From: Acinetobacter sp. CFCC 10889
Lineage (GTDB): Bacteria; Pseudomonadota; Gammaproteobacteria; Pseudomonadales; Moraxellaceae
Direction: 5' to 3'
DNA length: 64,000 bases
Assembly (NCBI RefSeq): GCF_003268395.1
Contig: NZ_LQXQ01000002.1
Location: 1 to 64,000 of the forward strand
Part shown: positions 17,723 to 27,281 of the stretch, piece after piece
Layout: every line of letters begins with the position of its first letter
Position numbering within the stretch: the first letter of the stretch is position 1
Program-made: the position numbers and the translations under genes
The notes under the pieces: model-generated
What the model was told of the DNA's origin: nothing
The model's database searches: none
Seen by the model: the letters and a program-made list of their open reading frames with translations, nothing else

Positions 17723-19411
17723 ATGTCGCAAGTACGGTTAAGTTACGCCTATGGAACAAGTCAAGCACCCTTAGTGGGCATGACGATTGGTGAAAAATTT
17801 GATGAAGCATGTCAGATGTATGCTGATCATGATGCAGTGGTCAGTCTCCATCAAAATGTGCGTCTGAGCTATGCGCAATTACAGGAGCAGGTCAATGCTT
17901 TTGCCTGTAGTTTGCTGCGTTTAGGATTGCAAAAAGGCGACCGCTTAGCGATTTGGTCGCCAAATTGTGTAGAATGGACGATCACCCAATTTGCTGCATT
18001 TAAAGCAGGTATTATTTTGGTGAATTTAAATCCTGCTTATAAGAAAAATGAGTTGGAATACGTTTTAAATAAAGTCTCTTGCAAAGGATTGGTGATTGCA
18101 TCGGTATTTAAAACCTCAGATTATCAAGAAGTTTTAACGCAAATTGCGCCTGAGATTAAGACGGCAAGCGATAAAATTTTAAATGCTGAAAAATTACCAC
18201 ATTTGAAATATGTGATTAAAATTGATCATCAGCAACATGAAGGGATTCATTGTTTTGCTGATTTACTCAATACCCCAAGTCACGAAGAATTACAGCAATT
18301 AAGCACGATTGCACAAGATTTACAATTTGATGAAACCATCAATATTCAGTTTACGTCAGGGACAACAGGCAACCCGAAAGGCACGATGCTGACTCATAAT
18401 AACATTTTAAATAATGGTTATTTTGTGGGTGAAGGCATTCATCTTACACCAAAAGATCGCGTGTGTATTTCTGTACCACTGTTTCATTGTTTTGGTATGG
18501 TCATGGGGAATCTCGCATGTATTACACATGGTTCAACGATGGTCTATCCTGCCGCAGTATTTAATCCAATTGAAAGTTTAAAAGCCATTGAGCAAGAAAA
18601 ATGTACAGCAGCTTATGGTGTGCCAACCATGTTCATTTCGATGTTAGAACAAGAAACTTTTGATCAATATGATCTCAGTAGTTTGCGTACAGGCATTATG
18701 GCGGGCAGTCCATGTCCACGTGAGATTATGCAGCGTGTGATTGACCGAATGCATATGAGCGAAATCACCATTTGTTATGGCATGACTGAAACTGCGCCAG
18801 TGAGCGTACAGACATCAACAACGGATCCGATTGAATGTCGTGTTGGTACGGTTGGACGAGTACAGCCACATCTAGAAATAAAAATTATTGATGAACAAGG
18901 CAAAGTTGTGCCACGTGGCAAACTTGGCGAACTTTGTGTTCGTGGTTATTCTGTCATGCTTGGCTATTGGGAAGATGAAGAAAAGACCAAAGAAGTCATT
19001 GATGTGGCAAAATGGATGCATACAGGCGACATTGCAGAAATGGATGACGAAGGCTTTGTGAAAATCAAAGGTCGTATCAAAGATGTGGTGATTCGTGGTG
19101 GGGAAAATCTTTTCCCGAAAGAAATTGAAGATTTCCTATATACCCATCCTGATGTGTCAGATGTACAAGTGATCGGTCTCCCTGATGCACGTTATGGCGA
19201 GGAACTGTGTGCATGCATTATTTTGCATGAACATCATCAAGTGACAGAAGATTGTATTCGCCAATTCTGTAAAGAGCATATTTCACATAATAAAGTGCCA
19301 AAATATGTACGTTTCTTTACTGAATTTCCAATGACAGCTTCAGGCAAAGCACAGAAATTTAAGTTACAAGAATTTATGCGCCATGAGTTGAATTTACAAG
19401 AAATTGCTTAA
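17723..19411 (+). CDS. AMP-dependent acyl-CoA synthetase (ACSF2-like)
   Basis: A 562-residue adenylate-forming acyl-CoA ligase. Core motifs: FTSGTTGNPKGTMLTHNN at about 210-227 (P-loop), YGMTETAPVS (adenine pocket), HTGDIAEMDDEGFVKIKGRIKDVVIRGGENLFPKEIE (hinge and A8) and the catalytic Lys in TASGKAQKFK near the C-terminus. It resembles medium-chain ACSF2-type enzymes. The neighbourhood suggests it activates isovalerate, acetoacetate or another short to medium acid to feed the liu pathway. It starts 104 bp after the regulator gene with an AAGGAG Shine-Dalgarno sequence. Confidence 0.9.
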   Translation: MSQVRLSYAYGTSQAPLVGMTIGEKFDEACQMYADHDAVVSLHQNVRLSYAQLQEQVNAFACSLLRLGLQKGDRLAIWSPNCVEWTITQFAAFKAGIILVNLNPAYKKNELEYVLNKVSCKGLVIASVFKTSDYQEVLTQIAPEIKTASDKILNAEKLPHLKYVIKIDHQQHEGIHCFADLLNTPSHEELQQLSTIAQDLQFDETINIQFTSGTTGNPKGTMLTHNNILNNGYFVGEGIHLTPKDRVCISVPLFHCFGMVMGNLACITHGSTMVYPAAVFNPIESLKAIEQEKCTAAYGVPTMFISMLEQETFDQYDLSSLRTGIMAGSPCPREIMQRVIDRMHMSEITICYGMTETAPVSVQTSTTDPIECRVGTVGRVQPHLEIKIIDEQGKVVPRGKLGELCVRGYSVMLGYWEDEEKTKEVIDVAKWMHTGDIAEMDDEGFVKIKGRIKDVVIRGGENLFPKEIEDFLYTHPDVSDVQVIGLPDARYGEELCACIILHEHHQVTEDCIRQFCKEHISHNKVPKYVRFFTEFPMTASGKAQKFKLQEFMRHELNLQEIA

Positions 19412-19432
19412 ATATTTATCAGTTTCAAAACA

Positions 19433-19466
19433 GCATTAAGTGAGTGCGCTTGCTTAATGCTTTATG
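19433..19466 (+). terminator. Probable terminator after the acyl-CoA ligase
   Basis: The stem GCATTAAG / CTTAATGC with a 12-nt loop is followed by TTTATGATTT. The first ATG of the next open frame (19457) lies inside this stem, which argues for a later start of the methyltransferase. Confidence 0.5.
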
Positions 19467-19495
19467 ATTTGTATAACAAGGAAATGGACGAATAC

Positions 19496-20170
19496 ATGGC
19501 AAAAGATTTTAACCATCCTAATGTAGTGGAAAGTTATGATGAACATATCCGAAAACTGATCCCAGGCTATGAACTGATTCATTTACAGGTCAATGCTTTG
19601 CTCAAAACCTATGCATCTGAGCATGCGCATATTTTAGTCGTAGGTTGTGGCACTGGACATGAGTTGCGTTATCTAGCCAAGCAATTTCCACAGTGGAGAT
19701 TTACAGCAATTGATCCTGCACAAAATATGCTAGAAAAAGCCAAAGCACTCTTGGCAGCTGAACATTTAGATCAAAATATTACGTTTATACACACAGATAC
19801 GTCAGGATTAAAAGATTTACAGCAAAGCTTTGATGTGGCATTGTCGATTTTAGTTTCACATTTTATTCCTGAAACTGCTAAAGCTACGTATTTCCAAGAG
19901 ATTTATCAGGCTTTGAATGAAAATGGAATCTGTTTAAGTTACGACTTAATGCAAATTTCAGATCAGAAACAACTCAAAACTTTACAACATTTAGCAGAAT
20001 TGACAGGTTTGGCGGAAAAACAAAGTCAGGCGATGGTTGAGCGTTTGCAAGACGATTTTCATTTGATTTCAAATCAAGATTTACATCGTATATTAAAAAA
20101 TATCGGCTTTCAGTCTGTGGAGAATTTTGCGCAAGTGTTGAATTATTTTGGTACTTTTGCTGTGAAATAA
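19496..20170 (+). CDS. Class I SAM-dependent methyltransferase
   Basis: 224 residues from the ATG at 19496 (MAKDFNHPNVVESYDEHIRKLIPGYE). Two earlier in-frame ATGs exist, at 19457 (inside a terminator-like hairpin) and 19484. Motif I is ILVVGCGTGHELRYLA, followed by FTAIDPAQNMLEKAK (acidic ribose-binding residue), FIHTDTSGL and a DVALSILVSHFI motif. The substrate is not evident. It is likely cytosolic. It ends at a strong terminator shared with convergent plsB. Confidence 0.8.
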   Translation: MAKDFNHPNVVESYDEHIRKLIPGYELIHLQVNALLKTYASEHAHILVVGCGTGHELRYLAKQFPQWRFTAIDPAQNMLEKAKALLAAEHLDQNITFIHTDTSGLKDLQQSFDVALSILVSHFIPETAKATYFQEIYQALNENGICLSYDLMQISDQKQLKTLQHLAELTGLAEKQSQAMVERLQDDFHLISNQDLHRILKNIGFQSVENFAQVLNYFGTFAVK

Positions 20171-20196
20171 AAAACCGAAGACGAACTTCGGTTTTT
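20171..20196. terminator. Bidirectional terminator between methyltransferase and plsB
   Basis: A perfect stem AAAACCGAAG / CTTCGGTTTT with a 5-nt loop, with A and T tracts on the flanks, between two convergent genes. Confidence 0.85.
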
Positions 20197-20237
20197 GGCA
20201 TTGATTTAAAAAGTGATTTTAGAATTGATGCTGAAAA

Positions 20238-22406
20238 TTAGGTGGTTAAATTCACTGTATATAAATGTGCAAATGTTTTGAGTAATCTGAGTGTATCATC
20301 CGTTTGGTGAATGGTAATGCTTTGCTCAACGACTTGAATTAATTTTTCAGCTTCGTAGAATGCTAAAATATGCTGAATTTCAGTTGAAATTTCATTTATT
20401 TTCCACTTCAAGAAATAAGTTTTTTGCAGTTCAGGATATAACTGTAAAGCTGTATTTAGCAATTCATCTAAACTGATTTTTTCAATCGCAGGTTCAGTTT
20501 GCGCCGTTAAAATGTATGCCACCAATGCAGGTAAAATCAGCGTATGTAAAATATTATTGCTGAAATATTTAAGCAGCGCTTCTTGTTGATTGCAGACTTT
20601 GAGCCAGCGTTCATTGTCATGTTCAATAAACTCAACTTGTTTCAGTTTAATTGCATATTGAATAATTTCATGATTCGAAAGAGCCGTGATTTGCATTCTT
20701 TCATCATATTTATGATGTTTTAACAAATTTTTAAACTGCTCTAAACGTAATAAAACATCACGTTCAGCAAGTTCATAAGTTGGTGCATTCAGTAAAATGG
20801 TTGCCAATAAATTTACAGGATTGATCACAGCCGCTTTATTGATATTTTCTAAAATACCATCCGCAACTTCATTGACTGCAAGTTTGACTGAGTTTGGTAA
20901 GTCTTCTTCTAAACCAACATGTGATGGCACTTGATTTTTATCTAAAATCTCTTTGAGAAATACAGGTTCACCAAAGTTGACATGTACCATGCCAAACACT
21001 TTCTCGATTTTTTGCATTGATTTTAGTAAACCAAATAGAGATTCAGATTGTTTTTTCTGACCGCCTAATTCTTTGATATAAGATGAACCTTCAAGTAATT
21101 TTTCATAACCAAAATAAGTTGGAATAAACGCAATCGGTTTGCTATTGCCACGTAAATGGCTCTGAATAGTCATTGCCAACATCCCTTTTTTTGCAGGCAA
21201 TAACAGTCCTGTGCGAGAACGACCACCTTCAACAAAGTATTCTAAAGGCGTATTACGACTGAGTAAGCTATGCACATATTCTTTAAAAACAGCTGTGTAG
21301 AGTGCGTTTCCACTAAAGCTACGGCGGATAAAATATGCACCTGCGCCACGCATTAATTGTCCAACTACAGGCATATTGAGGTTAATTCCTGCGGCAATAT
21401 GTGGCACCATTAAACCACGTTTGTAGATCACATAAGATAAAAGTAAATAATCGATATGGCTACGGTGACATGGGGTATAGACGATTTCATAATCTTTTGC
21501 CAGTTCCCGCACCACTTCAAAATTATGTACTTGGATGCCATCATAAAGCTGTGTCCACAGTTTTGTTAAAGCAATTTCCGCAAAACGTAAAGTTGAATAC
21601 GAAAAGTCAGAAACGATTTCATCTAAATATTTTTTCGCTAAATTTTCTGCTTGTTGTACGCTGATTTTTTTATGAATACTTTCAGTTAAAACTGCCTCTT
21701 TAATTACCTCTGAAGTCAGTAATTTGTTAATCACATTACGGCGGTCAGAAATGTCTGGACCTAAGATTGCTTCTTTATATTGATTAAATGATTTATTGAG
21801 TTCAGTGACTACATAATGTGCTGGTGCAAAGTTTGGTGCAACTTCAAGTGCAGTATTGATCAACGCACGCAAAGAAATTGCTTGATGAAACTCAATATAA
21901 TTTTCACGACCATAGAGCGTGATATTTAAGGCTTGTTTAATGCCTGTCGGTTTTGTCCACGCATCCGCCATCAAAGCTTTATACCAACTGTCCTGATTTT
22001 CTGGTGCACGTCCCCATAAAATGGTCACAGGTACAAAAAGCACATCTTCATCGCTATGTCTAAGTAGATATTCCACTAAACGAATGAGTTTATCTGGATA
22101 ATAGGCTGAAGCATTATGCTTACTGGCTTCTAAAACGAGAAAAGAATCGTCTTCTTGTAATTCTTTGAGCTTCAACGGTGAAAATGCAGAATGTAAGCTG
22201 CGCTTTTCAGTTTCGTTATCGATAAGTACTTTATTTGAAGTAGAGTCATCTTGGATCACATAACATATTGCAGCAGGCTTTGAGTCTTGTTCTTTTAATT
22301 TATTTTCAAGTGTTTGCGTGTCGCCAAGCACTTGAGGGCTGACAATTTTATCTAAAACTTTTTTGGTAAATTGGCGATAAAATTTTTGATAAGCATTGTT
22401 TGCCAT
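20238..22406 (-). CDS. plsB: Glycerol-3-phosphate 1-O-acyltransferase
   Basis: A 722-residue PlsB that makes 1-acyl-glycerol-3-phosphate, the first step of phospholipid synthesis, at the inner membrane. All acyltransferase blocks are present: block I CHRSHIDYLLLSYV (His-x4-Asp near residue 312), GAYFIRRSFSGN (block II), YFVEGGRSRTG (block III, glycerol-phosphate binding) and AFIPTYFGYEK (block IV). It is about 85 residues shorter than the E. coli enzyme, mostly in spacer segments. Divergent from cysK across about 300 bp. Confidence 0.95.
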   Translation of the reverse strand: MANNAYQKFYRQFTKKVLDKIVSPQVLGDTQTLENKLKEQDSKPAAICYVIQDDSTSNKVLIDNETEKRSLHSAFSPLKLKELQEDDSFLVLEASKHNASAYYPDKLIRLVEYLLRHSDEDVLFVPVTILWGRAPENQDSWYKALMADAWTKPTGIKQALNITLYGRENYIEFHQAISLRALINTALEVAPNFAPAHYVVTELNKSFNQYKEAILGPDISDRRNVINKLLTSEVIKEAVLTESIHKKISVQQAENLAKKYLDEIVSDFSYSTLRFAEIALTKLWTQLYDGIQVHNFEVVRELAKDYEIVYTPCHRSHIDYLLLSYVIYKRGLMVPHIAAGINLNMPVVGQLMRGAGAYFIRRSFSGNALYTAVFKEYVHSLLSRNTPLEYFVEGGRSRTGLLLPAKKGMLAMTIQSHLRGNSKPIAFIPTYFGYEKLLEGSSYIKELGGQKKQSESLFGLLKSMQKIEKVFGMVHVNFGEPVFLKEILDKNQVPSHVGLEEDLPNSVKLAVNEVADGILENINKAAVINPVNLLATILLNAPTYELAERDVLLRLEQFKNLLKHHKYDERMQITALSNHEIIQYAIKLKQVEFIEHDNERWLKVCNQQEALLKYFSNNILHTLILPALVAYILTAQTEPAIEKISLDELLNTALQLYPELQKTYFLKWKINEISTEIQHILAFYEAEKLIQVVEQSITIHQTDDTLRLLKTFAHLYTVNLTT

Positions 22407-22708
22407 ATAAATCTCAATACGATGTCTTTATGGGAACTATTATGGGCTAAAGTGAGTGAAAATGTATAAGCGAATTTGCACATAGATTCAACAAACACCA
22501 TTAGATGTTTTAGAAAATATTTCATTTATGCAAAATAGTCAAAAATAAGCAGATTTAATATTGCAATCAGAAAAACTAGGCTTTTGATTTTTATCAAATA
22601 AACAATTCACAAATTTTTATAAATAAATCACTTTACTGAATATCAACGATACAACAAAAGGAGATATGATAGTTAAATATAAGGTGATTTATAAATAAAG
22701 GATATCCC
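22407..22708. other. Divergent promoter region plsB / cysK
   Basis: This is AT-rich DNA with no convincing gene. The cysK ATG has an AAGGATATCCC Shine-Dalgarno region. I cannot assign -35/-10 boxes with confidence. Confidence 0.4.
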
Positions 22709-23707
22709 ATGGCGACTGATTCTACTTTTCCACAAACTGAAAATTTAGGCATTGCAGTCTATGCGAATAATGCAGATGCTATTGGTAATACGCCATTGGT
22801 ACGCATTAACCGTTTAGTTGCAAATGAGGCGACTGTTTTAGCAAAAATTGAAAGCCGCAATCCTGCATTTTCAGTGAAAGATCGTGTTGGTGCAGCTTTG
22901 ATCGAAGATGCTGAAAAAAGCGGAAAACTGAAAAAAGGCATGCATATTGTAGAGCCAACCAGTGGTAACACAGGGATTGCCTTGGCGTATGTGGCTGCTG
23001 CAAAAGGTTATGACATTACCTTGACTATGCCTGCAAGTATGAGTATTGAACGCCGTAAAGTTCTGAAAGCGTTGGGTGCAAATTTGGTTTTGACTGAACC
23101 TGCAAAAGGCATGAAAGGTGCAATTGATGAAGCAGTACGCTTAGTGACCGAACAACCTGAATTGTATTACTTACCACAACAGTTTGAAAATCCAGCCAAT
23201 CCTAAAATTCATGAAACCACAACAGGTCCAGAAATTTTTGCTGCGACAGGCGGTAAAGTGGACATTTTAGTGGCGGGTGTGGGTACAGGTGGTACAATCA
23301 CAGGGATTTCACGCTATTTTGAACAAGTGAAAAATCAACCGATTTATTCAGTTGCCGTTGAGCCTGCGGATTCACCAATTATTGGTCAAGCAAAACGAGG
23401 TGAAGACTTAACCCCTGGACCACATAAAATCCAAGGGATTGGTGCAAACTTTATTCCTAAAAACTTAGATTTAGCTTTGGTGGATGAGGTTATTGCCATT
23501 GAAAATCAAGAAGCAATTGATTTTGCACGTCAGTCAGCAACACAAGAAGGAATTTTTGTGGGAATTTCAAGTGGTGCAGCTTTAGCCGCAGCAGCGAAAT
23601 TGGCAGCACGTCCTGAAAATGCAGGTAAAACCATTGTGGTGATCTTACCTGATGGCGGTGAGCGTTATTTATCTTCTGTGTTGTTTGAAGATATTTCAGC
23701 GGAATAA
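22709..23707 (+). CDS. cysK: Cysteine synthase A (O-acetylserine sulfhydrylase)
   Basis: A 332-residue PLP enzyme that makes L-cysteine from O-acetylserine and sulfide. The PLP lysine is K57 in [13 protein letters not shown]. The substrate loop [10 protein letters not shown] and the phosphate-binding [12 protein letters not shown] follow. The C-terminal half carries [20 protein letters not shown], typical of the CysK branch. The first 15 residues are an extra N-terminal extension relative to E. coli CysK. It is a single gene with a terminator-like hairpin after it. Confidence 0.92.
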   Translation: MATDSTFPQTENLGIAVYANNADAIGNTPLVRINRLVANEATVLAKIESRNPAFSVKDRVGAALIEDAEKSGKLKKGMHIVEPTSGNTGIALAYVAAAKGYDITLTMPASMSIERRKVLKALGANLVLTEPAKGMKGAIDEAVRLVTEQPELYYLPQQFENPANPKIHETTTGPEIFAATGGKVDILVAGVGTGGTITGISRYFEQVKNQPIYSVAVEPADSPIIGQAKRGEDLTPGPHKIQGIGANFIPKNLDLALVDEVIAIENQEAIDFARQSATQEGIFVGISSGAALAAAAKLAARPENAGKTIVVILPDGGERYLSSVLFEDISAE

Positions 23708-23724
23708 TATAACGTTGAAAAAAT

Positions 23725-23787
23725 AGCCTATCAATGAAATGTTCAGAAATATTGAATATGTAATTGATAGGCTTTAGTTTTATTTTT
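23725..23787 (+). terminator. Probable terminator after cysK
   Basis: The long-arm inverted repeat AGCCTATCAAT / ATTGATAGGCT (23725-23735 and 23763-23773) has a loop of about 27 nt and is followed by a T-rich tail. Confidence 0.6.
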
Positions 23788-23962
23788 GGTTAGATTTAAA
23801 AATAAAGATACGTTTAGCACCTAAAATATTTAAATTCAGTGATAAAAATAGATTGAGAATATGTTGAAAAGTGTGACAAAATGCACGAAAAAATTAGTCG
23901 CTATTTATACAAGATAAACCGATTAAAAAAATGATTCATTTTAAAACAAAATTGGGGAAAAG

Positions 23963-25096
23963 ATGTATACCGCAGAGTTACTACAAGAAGCACAACGCTA
24001 TATGTTTCACATGCTGAGTAAGGTGGTTGAATTTGGAGGGTCAGATCTGTTTATTTCAGCAGATTTTCCACCAAGCATTAAACACCAAGGCTTGATGAAA
24101 TCTTTAGGGCAGCAAGCATTAACCGCAGAAAAAACAAAGCTTTTCGCTTATAGTTTAATGAATGCAAAGCAACGTCAAGATTTTGAAAATGATCTTGAAT
24201 GTAATTTTGCCATTAGCGTACCCAATGTTTCACGTTTCCGTGTCAATGTTTTTCAACAACAATTACAAGTTGGCATGGTGATTCGTACCATTACTGCCGA
24301 AATTCCAAATTTTACCAAACTCAAATTACCTGAATCACTCAAACATGTGATTATGGAAAAACGAGGTTTAGTTTTGGTGGTGGGTGGAACAGGTTCAGGG
24401 AAGTCAACATCCTTGGCAGCGATGATTGACTATCGTAATGAAAATTCAGCAGGACATATCATTACCGTTGAAGACCCCGTGGAATATGTACATAAGCATA
24501 AAAAATCCATGATTACTCATCGTGAAGTCGGGGTAGACTGTCATACTTGGCACAACGCACTGAAAAATACTTTACGTCAAGCACCAGATGTCATTTTAAT
24601 TGGCGAAATTCGTGATACAGAAACGATGGAGCATGCGATAGCCTTTGCTGAAACAGGGCATCTCTGCTTAGGGACTTTACATGCCAATAATGCTAACCAA
24701 GCCTTAGATCGTATTATTAACTTTTTCCCAGAAGAACGCCGTAACCAATTATTGATGGATTTGTCATCTAATATGAAAGCCATTATTTCACAGCGTTTGA
24801 TTCGTACTGAAAATAATGCTGGACGTAGAGCTGCAGTTGAGATTTTACTAAATACACCTTTAATTTCAGATATTATTTTAAAAGGTAATTTCCATGAGAT
24901 TAAAGAAATTATGACTAAATCACGTGAATTGGGCATGCAAACTTTTGATCAGGCTTTGTTTGATTTATATGATGAAGGAGTCGTGAGTTATGATGAAGCC
25001 TTACGCAATGCAGATTCTACCAATGAATTACGTTTACAGATTAAACTAAAAAGTACACGAAATAATAAAAATGTGATGGCTTCCGTTGCAAATTAA
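23963..25096 (+). CDS. PilT/PilU-family type IV pilus ATPase
   Basis: A 377-residue hexameric secretion-type ATPase. Walker A GGTGSGKSTS is at about 141-150, the Asp box includes IITVEDPVEYVHKHKK, Walker B is VILIGEIRDTETM and the His box CLGTLHANNANQALDRIINFFPEE. It lacks the N-terminal domain of PilB-type extension motors. It best resembles PilU, but no pilT gene adjoins it; cysK and a small lipoprotein do. It acts at the cytoplasmic base of the pilus. It may be PilU itself, or an extra motor of the kind reported in A. baylyi as TfpB; the sequence alone does not decide. A GGGGAAAAG Shine-Dalgarno region precedes the ATG. Confidence 0.85.
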   Translation: MYTAELLQEAQRYMFHMLSKVVEFGGSDLFISADFPPSIKHQGLMKSLGQQALTAEKTKLFAYSLMNAKQRQDFENDLECNFAISVPNVSRFRVNVFQQQLQVGMVIRTITAEIPNFTKLKLPESLKHVIMEKRGLVLVVGGTGSGKSTSLAAMIDYRNENSAGHIITVEDPVEYVHKHKKSMITHREVGVDCHTWHNALKNTLRQAPDVILIGEIRDTETMEHAIAFAETGHLCLGTLHANNANQALDRIINFFPEERRNQLLMDLSSNMKAIISQRLIRTENNAGRRAAVEILLNTPLISDIILKGNFHEIKEIMTKSRELGMQTFDQALFDLYDEGVVSYDEALRNADSTNELRLQIKLKSTRNNKNVMASVAN

Positions 25097-25193
25097 GTTA
25101 GATAGTAAGAGTACATGGAAAATGTTTCTAGTTACCTCTTATTAGTAAAAAATCGAGGCTTAAATCATCATTTGCCTTAAAATTAGATGAATA

Positions 25194-25224
25194 ATGACGT
25201 TCCATGATAGGAGCGTCATCGTTT
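25194..25224. terminator. Hairpin between convergent genes
   Basis: The stem ATGACGTTCC / GGAGCGTCAT (one wobble) with a 6-nt loop is followed by CGTTT. It lies between the pilus ATPase gene and the convergent lipoprotein gene. Confidence 0.5.
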
Positions 25225-25245
25225 AAATAAATTTAAAATAAAAAA

Positions 25246-25494
25246 TTATTTCGCCATACTTAAAATAGAAGACTGTGTTTTACATACTTGAATCGCTTCT
25301 TCTTTATTCATTTTATTGACTTCATCTTCAAATGCCTTTTTCTGATTTTTAATCGCATCTTCAGGAATGCCACTGGTTTTTGCCATTTTTTCAATGTGCT
25401 GCCATGATTCCTCACATTCTTTCGGCATGCTACTCCCACTACATGCACTGAGAAATAGACTACTAGTCATGAGAATTAGATAGATTTTTTTCAT
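25246..25494 (-). CDS. Small DUF5339-like lipoprotein
   Basis: 82 residues. The signal MKKIYLILMTSSLFLSAC has a lipobox LSAC with the lipidated Cys at 18. The mature part is short and helical, with two further cysteines (KECEESW and IQVCKTQ) likely to form a disulfide that holds two helices together. It resembles the small DUF5339 periplasmic proteins; this family call is tentative. Function unknown. Confidence 0.7.
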   Translation of the reverse strand: MKKIYLILMTSSLFLSACSGSSMPKECEESWQHIEKMAKTSGIPEDAIKNQKKAFEDEVNKMNKEEAIQVCKTQSSILSMAK

Positions 25495-25591
25495 TGTTTT
25501 GGCTCGGTTTTGTTAAAAGTTATAAATGATCATTGGGTTGGTCAGGATGATCTACCTTTACATTAGCATAATTAAAAAAAGCTGCACATTA

Positions 25592-25619
25592 AAAAAGGCA
25601 TTCATTGTGAATACCTTTT
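25592..25619 (-). terminator. Terminator downstream of the 25634 gene
   Basis: The stem AAAAAGGCATTCA / TGAATACCTTTTT (one mismatch) has a 3-nt loop and flanking T-run. It is just past the stop of the minus-strand gene at 25634. Confidence 0.6.
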
Positions 25620-25633
25620 TGTATCATCCATCG

Positions 25634-25861
25634 CTATTGAATCGGTGGATGCTGAAGTTCATTTAGCTCTTTACGACTAAAGCCTCGAGAGATGAGAACT
25701 TTTTTAATTCCAAGAATTGTATCTTCATCTTTTGCCTTAGATAAAGCAACCAGAAGTTGATCATTGGATTTACAAGAGCAATCATTTTCTACACAAGCAA
25801 TTTGATTTTTATGTTCATTTTGCTGTGTATCTGTATTAAACAGCTTTTGCCAAAAACTCAT
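25634..25861 (-). CDS. Small cysteine-containing protein, unknown
   Basis: 75 residues starting MSFWQKLFNTD. It holds a cluster CVENDCSC (residues 23-30) that could bind a metal or iron-sulfur cluster, then a helical region ending SRGFSRKELNELQHPPIQ. There is no signal peptide. I recognise no family. It has its own terminator and stands apart from its neighbours. Confidence 0.55.
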   Translation of the reverse strand: MSFWQKLFNTDTQQNEHKNQIACVENDCSCKSNDQLLVALSKAKDEDTILGIKKVLISRGFSRKELNELQHPPIQ

Positions 25862-26061
25862 AGAGCCTTCTAACGCAACCTAACATAGTCTGAAATATAG
25901 AGGGTTTAAAATAAAATACAAGCCATGCAAAGGTCTAGTTAGCGGAAAATGACCATAATTTTAACGATTATAAACTATAAATTTAACGGAAATATGACAG
26001 GATTTGATTGCAATGAACAATAAACAATTGATAATGCATCCAAATTTAAATATTAAAAAAA

Positions 26062-26083
26062 TAGGCTACGTGAAGATAGCCTA
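26062..26083 (-). terminator. Terminator of trmA
   Basis: The stem TAGGCTA / TAGCCTA with an 8-nt loop is followed by a run of seven T on the minus strand, about 20 bp past the trmA stop. Confidence 0.75.
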
Positions 26084-26105
26084 AACTAAGTTTGAAATAA
26101 ATTGT

Positions 26106-27188
26106 TTAAATCTTTTCGAGTAATACACCAGATTCGACATGGTGGGTGTATGGGAATTGATCAAATAATGCAAATTTTTGGATTTTATGAGTTTGGCTCA
26201 AGACTTCTAAATTTTCAAATAAAGTATCAGGATTACATGAAATATAAAGAATACGTTCAAAACCTTGTAAAAGTTTTAAGGTATCTATGTCGATGCCTGC
26301 ACGTGGCGGATCAACAAAAACAGTATCGAAGTCGTAGCTTGAAATCTCAATTTCAGCTTCTTGCAAACGGCGGAATTCACGTTCACCTTGATAGGCTTGG
26401 GTGAATTCTTCGGCAGACAAACGTGCAACTTGGATATTCTGGATTTGATTTTGTTCGATATTCCACTGTGCAGCATACACAGATGACTTTGCAAGTTCAG
26501 TGGCAAGCACACGGCGAAAATGTAATGAAAGTGGTAGGGTGAAATTACCATTACCACAATAAAGTTCAAGCAAATCTCGTTCAGATTGTTCAGCTGCTTT
26601 ACATGCCCATTGCAACATTTTTTGGCATACTTGTGCATTGGGTTGGGTAAAGCTACTTTCGATTTGTTTGTATTTAAATTTACGTTCAAAGACTTGTAAT
26701 TCTTCAACGACAAACTCATCGCTAAGCACAACTTTTTGACCACGACTGCGACCAACAATTTTAACATTCAGTTTGTCTGCCAGTTGCTTGGCAAGAATTT
26801 GCCATTCTTCACTCAGTGCAGCACGATAGACCAAAGAAACCAACATTTCGCCTTTTAGAGTTGCAAGGAAATGCACTTCAAATAAACGTTTAGATAGAAT
26901 TTCATTGCTTTTTAGTTCAGCCAATAAAATTGGCATCAATATATTGATGCTTTGGTCTGCGATTGGAAATTCATCAATGCGAACAACCGTTTTTTGTTGA
27001 TCAGCATCACGTTCAAACATGGCATAGAACATATCATCTTCGGTATGCCAAATTCGGAATTCTGCACGCATACGAAAGTTTTGTTCAGGAGAAGCAAAAA
27101 CTTCTAATTCTGGTGGATTGAATTTGCTAAATTGATTGCGAATACGCTCAATTTTGGCATCGAGCTGAAGCTGATAAGTTGAAGTCAT
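26106..27188 (-). CDS. trmA: tRNA (uracil-54-C5)-methyltransferase
   Basis: 360 residues from the ATG at 27188; the longer reading to 27206 would use TTG. It makes ribothymidine at position 54 in the T-loop of tRNAs with SAM. Marks: [11 protein letters not shown] near residue 45, [15 protein letters not shown] (SAM motif I), [11 protein letters not shown], the catalytic Cys in YISCNPDTL (about 318) and the general base Glu in [11 protein letters not shown]. Size and motifs match E. coli TrmA (366 residues) closely. Confidence 0.95.
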   Translation of the reverse strand: MTSTYQLQLDAKIERIRNQFSKFNPPELEVFASPEQNFRMRAEFRIWHTEDDMFYAMFERDADQQKTVVRIDEFPIADQSINILMPILLAELKSNEILSKRLFEVHFLATLKGEMLVSLVYRAALSEEWQILAKQLADKLNVKIVGRSRGQKVVLSDEFVVEELQVFERKFKYKQIESSFTQPNAQVCQKMLQWACKAAEQSERDLLELYCGNGNFTLPLSLHFRRVLATELAKSSVYAAQWNIEQNQIQNIQVARLSAEEFTQAYQGEREFRRLQEAEIEISSYDFDTVFVDPPRAGIDIDTLKLLQGFERILYISCNPDTLFENLEVLSQTHKIQKFALFDQFPYTHHVESGVLLEKI

Positions 27189-27281
27189 ATAAATTCGAAA
27201 AGACAAGTTTAAAGCAGCTAGAATGGTAACAAAGTTTAGTCAAATTAGCTGCAACAAACTGCGATTCAAAATCAGGAAATG

